Source: Micrasema longulum (lineage: Eukaryota; Arthropoda; Insecta; Trichoptera; Brachycentridae). From it: a DNA stretch of 64,000 nt. The notes beneath the pieces are model-generated. The model saw only the letters and a program-made list of their open reading frames with translations, did not search any database and was not told where the DNA came from. Position numbers and translations under genes: made by a program. The stretch lies in assembly GCA_022494885.1 (NCBI GenBank), contig JAGVSM010002369.1, positions 1 to 64,000 of the forward strand, written 5' to 3'. Shown piece after piece: positions 43,011-53,966 of the stretch; within the stretch, counting starts at the first letter, position 1, and every line of letters begins with the position of its first letter.

Positions 43011-43041
43011 AAAACGCATATTTCAGTCTAAATGTAGTTAA

Positions 43042-43673
43042 CCATAGAATTATAAAAACCAGAAGGCGCGTATAATTATGTTTGCATACATCGCACTGTG
43101 TCCAAAGTCTGACATCCCGCCTGCGCGCGTGCGTGAAGTGACCGCGTAATGTTATCAGACCATATATTATCATAACACTAATATAAGATCATTTCTTGTA
43201 ATGTTATGTTTTACCACAAAAATATATTTCGCTGACTGGATTTAAAAACGGGTACTTTTATTAAACAAACGTAAAAAAATCATTTAGTAATTAATTCAAT
43301 TAATACCGTTTAATATTATTTTTTGGTTTATTAATAGAAAGCCGGGTAAAAAAATCGACTACCCTGGCAATACAAATAAAATGTCTACCTTATTTTATTT
43401 AACAATATGACAGACGGTAAAATAAACGAATTCTTAAATAATATTATTTGTTTCAGTTGAAATGTGATCCCTCCCTATTCCCTTTTAATTCCAGCAGTAT
43501 TTTGGCACTTACAAATGACACAAAACGGCATAATTGAATTCATGTCAGCAGTTGCGTACTAAGCGTCGTCTACGGAGTATCTATTAGCCAAAACGCAAAA
43601 CTACTCATTTACCAGTAGTTTAGTCGGCTTTGATGCGCGTACGCTGTTTCTGGAATATTATAATTCTATGGAC
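43042..43673. mobile_element. TTAA-flanked TIR element, family F5, copy 1
   Basis: Left CCATAGAATTATAAAAACCA and right TGGAATATTATAATTCTATG are inverted; both sides are TTAA (43038-43041, 43674-43677), the piggyBac-type target. Interior non-coding, with GC-rich ends. A diverged sister lies at 44400-45060. Confidence 0.75.
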
Positions 43674-43679
43674 TTAACA

Positions 43680-44395
43680 CCTTATGAAATATTGTCGAAA
43701 TTGTGTTATTATTATCTTTAAGAATTTACATTGGTTTTTAATTAAATATGCAAATTTTAAATTGCATCCTCATAAAACAATCACAAAAAACTCATTTGTA
43801 AATCTCGACAGCAAGTTGGGACATGAATATAAAATATATAAATCATATGTAAAAACAGTTAACTATGTGTTTTATTTCAATTTCATACGTTAAAGTGCGA
43901 AATCTGAAACCAGCACTCACTTTCCTCATTCGTTAGGTAATATGCGCGGTCCGTTCATAGAACGCACAGAACCATTGTTTCTTCTAAATTTAGCTAAATA
44001 ATGTTCACAAAATATCATGATTGATAAATTGATTATCAGTCATAATACCTAACATTTAGATTATTACAGACAAATAATGCAATAATAATTTTATTAATAA
44101 TCGCGACATATTGCAGAGGAGTTTTACTATTGCCCAATAAAAAAATGTAATAAAGCAGCATAACCCCCTGGCACATCCATCCGTCAGCGCTGTCATGCGC
44201 GTACTTATCGGCGCGTGCTTGCTACTGGCTGGCTGCGTATCGATCTCAAGCAAAGAACCATGGAACCAAATATAATTTCCGTTCCAGTGCCGTACTGAAC
44301 GCGCAATGCGCGCAGGCGCAAACTAAAATTCTCACCACTTTAGGCTGTAGAAGCAATCGAAACATACCTTAAGCTTCTTAAGTAAGCTAAGTTGC
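43680..44395. other. Spacer between two F5 copies, no gene
   Basis: Chance frames only. A GC-rich patch at 44160-44340 is rich in GCGCG words. Confidence 0.35.
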
Positions 44396-44399
44396 GCAT

Positions 44400-45060
44400 A
44401 CGTTAAGTCGCCGCGTAATGTTGCACGACGGGAAAACATATAATTATTACACAAATGTAAGGTAGAAAAAAGCAATCTGTTAATTTCTCTAAAATTTTAT
44501 TGTGCACGCGGAAACTGTGATTGACACAACAGAGTAGATAAGTAAAGGGTTATTTAATAAGAGTAATTGAATCAATGAGTTTTGAACTTAAAATATTAAA
44601 AAATATATATTTGACATAAAAACGGATATTTTTATAAATCAAATCGGTCAACTGCCCGCCACGGCGTTGTTTAATCCGAGGTCCAATTTTCATTAGTTCT
44701 CTGATTAGATGTGCAAAGTAGGGTAAAAAAATTAACTACCCTAGCACACTAACGAAAGGTTCATTTTGTTTTCTTTGGCAATCTGACAGATGGAAAAATA
44801 ATTCAATTTTTAAGTAATGCATATGCTACTTACACATGCATTTGCTAATTACACGTGAAATGTGATACCACCCCGTTTCTTTAAGACACCAGCAGTATTT
44901 CTACACTTTGAAACGATACAACACGGCATAGTTGAATTTAAATCGGGAGTTGCATACTGAGCGACGTCTACAAAGAAACGAATAGGTCGAAACGTAAACC
45001 TACTCATTTATGAGTAGCTGAGTCGCCTTCTGTTTGATGTGCGTATGCCGTTTTTTTGAC
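44400..45060. mobile_element. TIR element family F5, diverged copy 2
   Basis: Direct-orientation match to 43150-43660: CCGCGTAATGTT, GGGTAAAAAAATTAACTACCC (family word, first 20 used), GACAGATGGAAAAATAA, GTGAAATGTGATACCACCCC, CACGGCATAGTTGAATTTAA and GTTGCATACTGAGCGACGTC. Terminal repeats are too decayed to define the ends. Confidence 0.65.
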
Positions 45061-45387
45061 TATTCTTAATTTTATGTATAAATCATTAATAGAATAACAT
45101 GTATCCAAAGTCTTGTTTTTGTATTAAAAATTGCTGTCATGAGAACGCAAATATTTCTTTAAAAAATGTATATTTTTTATTTATTTATTAATTTACACGC
45201 CCTACGGGCTTTTACATATATTAGAAATTACTTTCAAGTGCAGCAGTGAAACATAAGTATGTAAATTTAGTTAAAGTTAAAGATAACATAAAAAACTAAA
45301 ATATACAATAATAAGTAAAAATAAGAAAATGTACCAACATAGGTATATGGGTATATAGAAAAATATTTAATAAATTTACATATGAAA

Positions 45388-45500
45388 ACATACACACATA
45401 CATACACATGCATATGTACACATACACACACACACACACATATACATACATGCATGTACATATATATATATATACATACACATACACATTCATGCACATA
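45388..45500. repeat. (CA)n/(CATA)n compound microsatellite
   Basis: ACACACACACACA, CATACATACA and ATATATATATATA runs. Confidence 0.95.
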
Positions 45501-46065
45501 CATACACATAAGCTTATACATTATTATAGAGATACATGAGGAAAAAAAAATAGTAAATAAAGAACAATATTAAGAAATTTTATACAAATTAATTTATAAC
45601 CTTTTGAATACTTAACCTATATTTATATAAAGACAGACGAAATATATCAACTTCACCATACTCGTTACCTAGCCGGTGTAGTCTAGGTATTGGTGAATTG
45701 TAATAATAATTATGACTTCCAGGATATTAAAAAAATAACGTTAGCTGCTGAGTTTTTCGAACAGGTACTTTTAAGCTGACAACACTAGTTAATTCCGGGA
45801 CGTCCAATGCTATTTTATATAAATTTAATAAATCATTTATAATTCTTCTTTTACAAAGAGTTGACATATTTAGTGTACATAATAAATTATCGTAATCAAT
45901 ATTTTCAGTGGGTATATTAAGTTTGTAATTGATGAATCTAAGGAATTTACGTTGTACTCTTTCTAACTTTCAAATATGAACATTGTAATAGGGTGACCAA
46001 ATTTTTTAATTGAATTCTAAATTACTTCTAACTAAGGCAGTTAATAGCACTTAGAGGGTAGTGAT

Positions 46066-47235
46066 TTTAAAAAACTAGAAACAAAATCAATTAATTTAAT
46101 GAAATATGTATTTTGGGTATGTTACCAGACCATTGTAATCATCACAAAGTATTCACATTTTAACAAGCATTATACTTGGCTAAGCAACTAAGCTCACAGG
46201 TGCCCACTATTGTCTAAGGTCGGAATAAATAATGTAATATATGGAAGTACCTTGTTGTGGTATTATGTAAATCATAATATTGTCATTCGATACACCTCCT
46301 GACATAGAACCAAGTACAAGTACATCTGACACTGTGACAGACAGTGTTATTCTGTCGTTTCTTGGTCGTAATGTCATACATAACATTGGCAAAGAAAATT
46401 ATCCGACGCGTGATTTGTTTTTATTATTACGTACGCATGGTCATCGGTCACATTGGTCAGTTGTCAAATTCAAAAATCGTCATTTGATGTTAGAATATCT
46501 TAACATATTAATTTACTTTCTATTATTTTTTTGCAATCGGTTTTATTTTCTATCTATAATGCCATGCGGATCAATTGGAACTAGCGAAATATTTTAAATA
46601 AACATTACCTCAGATTTTTTTAGCGCTGGAATTTTTTTAAAACTATATGTGTCAAGTGTCAAATGAATACATTTGCAATGCACAAGAAGTTGTTTTACAT
46701 TATAAACTGAAGATTTATTTAATCAAAGTGTTTTAATTGGTTATTTTGCCTAATTTAGAGGAATTATAAGTATGAATATCACGCGAGAAAACGTATTATT
46801 ACGCTTAAATTCTTGACAGTCAATTTTACGTGGTGGTTTTATAAAACCAAAAGATGGTTTAGGTTTTATGATTTCACCTACCGTATATGTATTTATAACC
46901 CAAACAGTGTTTAAAAATCATAAATAATTTTTTAAAATAATGTATTCATTATGTTAATTTATAAATACTTCTGCAGTTGTTTTTTGTGTTAAAAGAATCA
47001 AATTTTCTGTTTTTTTTTCGTACGTTTTTAAATTTATTTAAAATCATATATATCGTCAAGTCATAATACCAGAGACAAAAAAAGATCAGACCCATTTAGA
47101 AAGAAGAAAACGTAACAAAATACTATTTTAAATACAAAGCAGTAAAAATAAAAAATGGGAAACACAACACATGTACATTTTTTTATGTGTACAATTTATA
47201 AAGGGGTAAAATCAAACACTTCACTTTTCGCTGGA
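46066..47235. mobile_element. Insertion within the LINE, unclassified
   Basis: It splits two collinear RT segments. It contains a 105-codon plus-strand frame (46280-46597) starting MSFDTPPDIEPSTSTSDTVT, with an acidic Ser/Thr-rich start and a hydrophobic end; no domain recognised. Termini CACTTAGAGGGTAGTGATTT and CGCTGGAGGTATCCACTAT show at best weak inversion. Class unknown. Confidence 0.4.
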
Positions 47236-47633
47236 GGTATCCACTATCCAACCATGCGAGTAAGTTATTGTTTACTCGTTTTTAAAGGGCTTCGATACAC
47301 GTATTATAAAACCTAACATTTTATAGGCTTTTTCAATAATTTTATCAATATGTGATTGAAAGGTCATTTTCGAGTCCAGAACTACATCACGATATCTTAT
47401 TTCTTGAACACGGTGCAAGACTGTACCCGATAGAGAATACGAATAATCTATCGGATTATTTATTTATTTATTTACACTCTTTATCAGAATACAATTTTAC
47501 GTTCACTTTGCCCAGCTAACAAGGGCACATACCCCGTTCCAAGCTAGGCAATTACATTATTATATATTATAATAGTAAACAAATTAATTGAGAGCACAGA
47601 CAAATAAAATATAAACTTATTCGTATACACATT

Positions 47634-47712
47634 TTGATACATATACATACATACATACACATATATACACACACACATACATACACCCATGCGCATACAC
47701 ATACATACATTC
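47634..47712. repeat. (ACAT)n/(ACAC)n compound microsatellite
   Basis: CATACATACATACACATATA and similar units repeated. Confidence 0.9.
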
Positions 47713-47829
47713 ATAAAAATATAGACAATTTATTTATGCGAAACTTCATGGTTGCCATCTATAAATATATTTTTAATTATTTTTTTTATTTTTTTAAAAT
47801 TATAATTCAACATAATAATATGTATTCTT

Positions 47830-48955
47830 ACAACTAGCAGGGCCCGATTACAATGGGAAGTTAACATTTATCTTCAATTTTATCTACAAAGTAAAAAGTT
47901 TTATGTATGAAAAGCAGGATATGCATACAATATTTTCTTCTAAACATGTTCAATTATAGGTTACTGACGAAGATACTTTGAACGTTTGTGCAAATATACT
48001 CATTTTCGTACACAAAAATCGGTTTTTCTTTGTAGACATTCGAAGATAACTCAGTTAACTTCCTAAAGTAATCGGGGCCCAGGTGTCTTGTGTCTGCGTG
48101 TGCACTGTGCACATTCTTTCTGTTTTGAGGTCGTGTAATTATTATTTTATTTATATTGATATTTGGCTCATGTTTATCGTACTCATATATATTATTTTTC
48201 TTTCAAATGCGCCGTATTACTTTTCATCGGGCACAGGTGTCACGTTACATTACAACTTTAAAAACAAAGCTGACTCATCAATAAAAACTCTTTTATTTTA
48301 TTTAAGTGTATTTTCTCCAACAGTCATATTTTTGTTTTCAAATGTAATGTTACTATAAAATAAATTGCCTAATTTTAAACCATGCAATTTCTAGGCCTTT
48401 TTTACTGTTTGTTTTCAGGTTATCCTGAAAAAGTAACTAAAAACTTCACTTCTGTGCTAAGTAACCACTCCACTATAAATCAATCTAAAATTAAAAATAT
48501 AATAAAATATGTGAATTTTTTCCTTCTAGTTATTTTTTGTCATACATGCACTATGGTTTAATATAAATGTACGTATACAATTTACTAATGAAAAAACACA
48601 GAGGTGGTACAAGTTCTGTGACATCACTGACAGCCTAATACGTCACAAGAATGGGTGTTATTTTTCGCTATTTCTCATTTATTATATTTAGTATTCCTAC
48701 TATCGTAAATATAATCCTATTTATCTAATGTAGATTTTTATTTTTATTTTAAGTAAGTTTTTCACATTTTGAAAGTACGTAAAAAAATCAGCGATAGCTG
48801 TCTGCTAGTGTTGTTACTATGGTAACAATAGACCAGAAATAAATATGAACTAAGGAAACATGGATACCTCTTTCTCGTGTAAATGTAACACGTACTGTTA
48901 TGTTCAAGTATGACCCGGAATTCGTAATTTAAAATAATCGCGCTCAAGGTTTTAG
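47830..48955. other. Gene-free AT-rich stretch
   Basis: No gene. A 91-codon frame at 48083-48358 is Phe/Tyr/Ile-rich and probably chance. Confidence 0.35.
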
Positions 48956-48958
48956 ATC

Positions 48959-49120
48959 GGGTTGTGGTCTCGTGGCTAGTGTCTCGGATTCACGGACCAA
49001 AGGTCCGTGGTTCGAATCCTTCTCTACCAACTTGATTCCCATTTTCGAATAGTGAGTTTTTTACAACTCGTTGAAAATGGCCCTCAGAATTTAATATTTG
49101 GGTAAATATAAGAACGCAAA
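48959..49120 (+). repeat. SINE family B, copy 4
   Basis: Starts GGGTTGTGGTCTCGTGGCTA; has CCGTGGTTCGAATCCTTCTC, AACTTGATTCCCATTTTCGA and GGCCCTCAGAATTTAATATT, ending ATTTGGGTAAATATAAGAAC. Confidence 0.88.
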
Positions 49121-49289
49121 TAGTATTTTAGAGAAATTTTTTTCTCCTCTTAAGGTTAGGACCCTCATAGACATACATGTTAATTTTAAGCGCGATCTGT
49201 TATGTTGTTTGTTATGACAGCAGTGTAAACAAGTCAATCATTGAATTTTATTTAATTCTGTTTCAAAAGATCGACTAAAATCCGTCGCC

Positions 49290-49855
49290 GAAGAATCCTT
49301 TCTTTGGACGATACATTACGGGTAATAAGACGTGGGTGTATGACTATGACGCGGAAACAAGTCGACATTTTTCGGAGTGGCGCTTGCTTACTGATCTAAA
49401 ACCAAACAGAACATGCCAAAGTCGCTCAAAAATCAAAGATGTTTACTGTTTTCTTCGATTATCATGGTGTTGTGCACTCAGAGTTCCTTCCAACAGGCCA
49501 GACGGTCAAAAAGAAAAGAAAAGCGAGGGAGAATATTCGTCAAAATGGCCAGATATACTGAAAGATAGCTCATGGTTTTTTGCATCACGATAAGGCGCCG
49601 TTTTACACATGTCTCCTTGTACGCGATTATTTGGCCAAAAACAACGTAAAAGTCGGTTCTTACCACTGTATTCGCCTGGTTTGGCTCCGTGCGACTATTT
49701 CCCGTTACCTAAACTCAAATTACCACTTTGCGGAAAGCAGTTTGACTCAATTGAGGTGAAAGAAAATTCGCAGAGGGAGCTGAAATACATTCCGAAATAG
49801 GCCTACGAGAAGTGCTATGAAGATTGTAAAAAACGTTGGCGTATAATATATGTAT
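49290..49855 (+). pseudogene. Mariner-family transposase pseudogene
   Basis: Plus-strand frames chain as ITGNKTWVYDYDAETSRHFS, VYCFLRLS (other frame: FTVFFDYHGVVHSEFLPTGQ), LHHDKAPFYTCLLVRDYLAK, then LPLYSPGLAPCDYFPLPKLK, CGKQFDSIEVKENSQRELKY and YEKCYEDCKKRWRIIYVL. These are the three DD34D catalytic regions of mariner. In the first, the expected GDETW is GNKTW, so the first catalytic Asp is Asn. Several frameshifts and the missing N-terminal HTH make it inactive. Confidence 0.9.
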
Positions 49856-49859
49856 TACC

Positions 49860-50360
49860 TTTAATGATTATTGTTTTAAAGACAATAAAATAAATTATAA
49901 TTTATTTAACTTATTTTTTGTTATAATTAATCTCGGGTCTTGAGATTTAATTTAATGATTTTTTTAACAAAATATAAATGTCTACATATTACTATGTTTT
50001 ATTCTAACTTCTAACGTTTTCAAACATTCATCGCTGTTGTCTGAGTTCAGCATAAAATCTATTGTTTTTGATAAGGAAAGAGATAGTTCTGTTGTCAGAT
50101 AATATATTATTATATTATTTATTTTACGTTCTCTTTACAAGTCTCTTATCTTATCGATAACTTTCGTATGTATTATATTATATTTATATTGTTATAATTG
50201 CCACTTCATCACCACATACTACATATCAATACCCACTTTACGTCGAACATTAGGTACCAATGACATCTGATTTTATAAAAGATCCATATTAATATAATAT
50301 ATCATGTAGCTTATGTGAATTAAGGGCCCTGAAGTCACAATGAATGTAAAATTATATTAA
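49860..50360. other. Gene-free AT-rich stretch
   Basis: No gene recognised. Confidence 0.35.
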
Positions 50361-50362
50361 TT

Positions 50363-50919
50363 ATAGTCCTTAAAATGTAAGATGATTAGAATGACAGTTG
50401 TCAGAAAAACTGACGACATAACTTTGTAGTAACGTCTAAGGAGTGATTTATATTGACACACGAAAAATCATTCGTATTTGGTAAGTTGATTCATTTTTTT
50501 AATACAATTCTTGACATGTAAATCAACATAAATACATAAAATCAGATTTAAAACTTAAAAAAAACTAAAATAAATCTAATTATTAACGACGTTCTTACAA
50601 GGTTATATCATTTTGCAAAAACGTTAGAGATGGGACAAATTGATCAATGTAAATTGATCGAATAAAAAAAATCGTTTTATAATGTTCACGAAAAAAGTAT
50701 AAATGTCTTATTTTTGGTGAATAATTGTATTCAACACACTATAATAGGCTTCTTTTTGCGTTTTTAAAAATCAATTTTCGGAAACAGAGTTTCATGTTTG
50801 CATGAAAAAACTGATAAAATCGATTTGATCGGTACATGATCGGTGATCAGTAATTTCCCATCACTATTGATTTGAGTTTGACAGCTGTCATTCTAATCAT
50901 CTTACATTTTAAGGACTAT
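50363..50919. mobile_element. DNA element with 35-bp perfect TIR, containing a nested MITE-like pair
   Basis: ATAGTCCTTAAAATGTAAGA then TGATTAGAATGACAG at 50363-50397 is perfectly inverted at 50885-50919, and similarity continues a few bases inward. Inside, TAGAGATGGG (50625) and CCCATCACTA (50857-50866) with GATCAAT/GATCGGTGATC words look like ends of a second, hAT-like MITE. Confidence 0.85.
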
Positions 50920-51229
50920 AGTCATTATATCCTGATTAAGGAAGGAAAAAAATGATCACTTAAAACCAAAACATCTCATTGTCGCGAGTTGCAAGTACAT
51001 TACTCCGTCTTCTAGTGAATGAGTGAATTTACGTTGACTCTATATGAATAATATTACTTTAATTTAGCTGATTCCTTTGGATAACGATAAGCACGTTACA
51101 CATGCACCTTATCGCTTTCATACTGGTATGGGAAATAGTTTAATTTTCGAAAGATAAAGGGAGTGTCTACTGAACTGTCGATAATTCTCGTCTGTCTGGT
51201 CCCAGGTCCTATGTTTATTTCCTCCTGGC

Positions 51230-51660
51230 TGGGTTTAACGAATAACCGTGAGTAACCTTCCGCCTTCCGCCTTCAGGCCCCGTCTGTGCTGCCTTCACCG
51301 TCTGCAGTCTGCCCTCAGCAGTATGAGTATGAGTATGAAGGCTGCGCTAACGCTGACAATGTTCAGACATAGACATAAGACGCACAATATGACAATGGCG
51401 CAAGCTCAAAGTTGGATAAACTCTGACTGTGAGCATATTTTAACATTGAAAATAATTTTCGCAATTGTTTTAACAATCGGCATTATTCAAATTTCGATTA
51501 CTCGCTTGATCGCCATTTTTTCCGAAATTGGACTTGAGGTATCGTTTAGCAGTTTAATAAATGTAATATATTTATATTTTATTAACATACATACGGCAAA
51601 AATTCCTTTTACAAAAATTATAATATTAACTTATTTATTTAACATGTGAGACATAATTTA
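51230..51660 (+). other. GC-richer block with a small open frame, function unknown
   Basis: 51240-51400 is GC-richer than its surroundings and has short CTTCCGCC and GAGTAT tandem words. From ATG 51323 a 108-codon frame runs to 51649: MSMSMKAALTLTMF, a His/Met-rich stretch, then a hydrophobic segment (IIFAIVLTIGIIQISI) that could span a membrane. It resembles no family I know. It could be an upstream host exon, a 5' UTR or chance; it lies about 1.6 kb upstream of the ABCG exon. Confidence 0.2.
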
Positions 51661-51934
51661 AATTGTACATTGGTGGATTTATTGCCAAATGGCAACTTCT
51701 TCTAACCAACCGATGATGATAAATTCACTAAATAAAGGTATTGTTTAGTTTATTTAAGTTTTTTTTTTATTTTTATTTTATTGCTCAAAATACTTATATT
51801 TTTAAAAATACTAATGGTGTATTATTTTTTTTAATTATTATCTTGTTATTCTCAACTTTACTTTTAATATTAAAAAGTTAACAATACTTTTTTGATGTAA
51901 GTCTTTATAGATTTAAAAATTCACTAAGATAGAC

Positions 51935-52050
51935 CGGATCTTGTCTTGAGGCAGTATTTTTTTTTTGTCCTAGCTTTAATTTGATTTAATTGTATTTTAT
52001 TTTATTAGTGCCTGTAGGACTGCATAAGTCTGTCAAATAAATAAATAAGT
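51935..52050. repeat. Copy of the small retro-insert at 18717-18865
   Basis: Shares ATCTTGTCTTGAGGCAGTA, GTATTTTATTTTATTAGTGC and GTCTGTCAAATAAATAAATA. Confidence 0.7.
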
Positions 52051-52059
52051 ATTTACGAG

Positions 52060-53244
52060 AAGATACAAGAAGAATCTGGCTCCGGTGTATTAGCACAGAA
52101 AGCGTTTTAAAAAAATTGAGTGACGTGAACAAAAAAAACACTACTACAAACAGTCTTCCTTAGAACAGGTTATCGTAGCGAGGATAATTCTAGAATCAAT
52201 TTTATATATACTTTTCTTTACAATATAATAAATAATTTTAAGAAGATCACGCTACTGAACTCAAAGTCTTTTAATCTCTTTGTTTATAACTATTTTATAA
52301 TTAAATTACCTGAATAAAAATTAATATTTTATAATTTTTTAGATTCGCGTGTAATTTTCTAACCAAGTGTTCACTGTAGTACAATCGTTTAATACTCGTA
52401 AATCACAGTTTAACGTCAAGAAAATCTCTGATTTAATTATTTGTAAAACACCTCTTGTTTTTCTATGACGTGATTATGTGTATGTCAGGTAAATCAGCCC
52501 CATGGCTAAAATATCGTATTATTATTTTATGTATGTAAAATATTTCATTTGCAGTCACATTATTTTATTTTTAACTAGTTTTTCTCACATAACAGGCCAA
52601 TATGAATGAATTATAATATTTTGTTATAAAATATTGAATATAATTAAAATATTATGAAAATTATACGAGGACGTCTGTAGTGACGAAAAGATAAAGTTGT
52701 TTTTTTCTCTGGAATCACTGAAACATCTCTGTGTGTAAACTGCATACGTAAATGAACTTGTAAATGAACTTGAAAATAGTTATGTTATGTAGAATTAGAC
52801 TCTAGAATTGCGCACTGAAATATAAGTAATTCTAATCCCAATAAAACCAATAGAGGAAAACATACTTTGCTTTTATTTATAATAATTTCTGAAGCTACAA
52901 TTTACACGAGTTTTAATTCTTATATTATATTGAAATAATACTTTTAATAAATAACATCTTGTGCTTTCGAGACACTTGAAAACATTCCATAGAAAATGAA
53001 ATACGCTCTTTTGAAACACAGCGACAGGCGTCTTCAGAAAGATTTACTGAACTTCTAAAGACAGAAGCGGATAAATTTGACTTATGGAAACATTTATTTC
53101 CTACCTTCCACTACTATTTTGTTCTAAAACTATTTTGACAATGAAGAGCATGCGTCAAACGATCCAACAAAACCTTGTTTACAGCATTTTCTTAGTATAT
53201 TATTTTGGTGCGCTGGTATTAACTCAGCTATTTATTTTCAACAG
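52060..53244 (+). other. Presumed intron or upstream flank of the ABCG gene
   Basis: AT-rich, no coding signal found. It ends with the acceptor TTTATTTTCAACAG at 53231-53244. Confidence 0.5.
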
Positions 53245-53362
53245 GAATCCGGCACATCCTTCAGGATATATCCGGGGAAATGCGAGCTGGAGAACTGACC
53301 GCCATTATGGGACCCTCCGGAGCAGGGAAGAGCACCCTTATGGACATCCTTGCGGGATACTT
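53245..53362 (+). CDS. Internal exon of an ABCG-type (white/ABCG1-like) half-transporter
   Basis: A 118-bp exon bounded by acceptor TTTATTTTCAACAG and donor GTAAGT (53363). With two bases completing a split first codon it encodes [20 protein letters not shown] then [18 protein letters not shown] and two bases of the next codon. GPSGAGKST (about 53308-53334) is the Walker A P-loop that binds ATP; the preceding [17 protein letters not shown] is the near-invariant signature of eukaryotic ABCG proteins. These are membrane half-transporters that dimerise to move sterols, pigment precursors or other lipids. Q-loop, ABC signature, Walker B and membrane exons are not seen downstream in the window, so the following intron is probably long or the gene continues beyond it. 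The subfamily member is not determined. The other long frame over this site (53084-53428) is a shadow. Confidence 0.93.
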
Positions 53363-53660
53363 GTAAGTTTATTAAGAATGCGTATTGTAAATAATTTCGT
53401 ATTTCACAAACAAAAAGAAAACTTTTAAAAAAACCTTCGGTGTCTACTCTTCATTTCTGCTTACATATAATATAAATTAATTCAAACTTTGAAGTAGTTA
53501 TTTTAAAAAAAATGTCTGGGTTAGTTTTTAAGTTTTAAAAATCTGTAATAATTTTATATTAAAAAAAAAAAAAAACAATATTTCTTATCCGTTTCCGAGA
53601 AAATCCGTAGACACCATGAGGGTATGATTTATTCTAATTTCTGTATTATTAGTAAACCAA
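53363..53660 (+). other. Start of the intron after the ABCG exon
   Basis: Donor GTAAGT at 53363-53368, then AT-rich non-coding sequence. Confidence 0.6.
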
Positions 53661-53664
53661 CCGC

Positions 53665-53830
53665 CTCGTATTTTCATATTTTTTGTTACATTAAGGTAAG
53701 ATGATCAGCATAACGCTTTAGAGTTCAGGGACAGTGCAAAAACACTTTTTAAATTAATATTTCATGTCAATGATGTCGGGAAACCTCTTGGATGGTTAGC
53801 AAACGCGCTAACCGTTGTGACGATTTCTGC
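53665..53830 (-). repeat. SINE family A fragment
   Basis: GTTACATTAAGGTAAGATGA, ATCAGCATAACGCTTTAGAG and a head-like TGATGTCGGGAAACCTCTTG match the body and head of the family. Confidence 0.6.
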
Positions 53831-53966
53831 ATAGGATACTTAAATTGTTGTCTTTTTCTAATAAAAAAATATTTTTTTTTGCGTATAAACTAGGCCACCG
53901 TGAGATTCTAAAATACGTGATTAATGAGTTACAAGTATTATACGTAAAGGCCTTTTTTATAAAATA

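Larger units (their letters stand above)
45180..47465 (-). mobile_element. LINE relic interrupted by about 1.2 kb
   Basis: The minus strand first gives IDKIIEKAYKMLGFIIRVSK and FKNE (47215-47465), then, at 46065 and below, LVRSNLEFN, KIWSPYYNVHI, LERVQRKFLRFINYKLNIPT, STLCKRRIINDLLNLYKIAL and DVPELT. These are consecutive parts of one jockey/CR1-type RT C-terminus. The join lies between them, so 46066-47235 is a later insertion. The tail GCCCGTAGGGCGTGTAAATT lies at about 45200, and simple repeats expanded in the 3' UTR (45388-45500). Confidence 0.75.

Noticed and set aside
43150..45060. Two direct repeats read as LTRs of a retrotransposon
   Set aside because: The first unit has its own inverted ends and TTAA flanks, the spacer has no gag/pol or primer site, and the units are strongly diverged.
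45267..45573. Cys/Tyr/Val- and Thr/His-rich frames on both strands
   Set aside because: Translations of the CA/CATA microsatellite.
48083..48358. 91-codon frame
   Set aside because: Phe/Tyr/Ile-rich translation typical of random AT-rich DNA.
53084..53428. 114-codon frame covering the ABCG exon
   Set aside because: Wrong frame; the Walker A motif is read in another frame bounded by splice sites.
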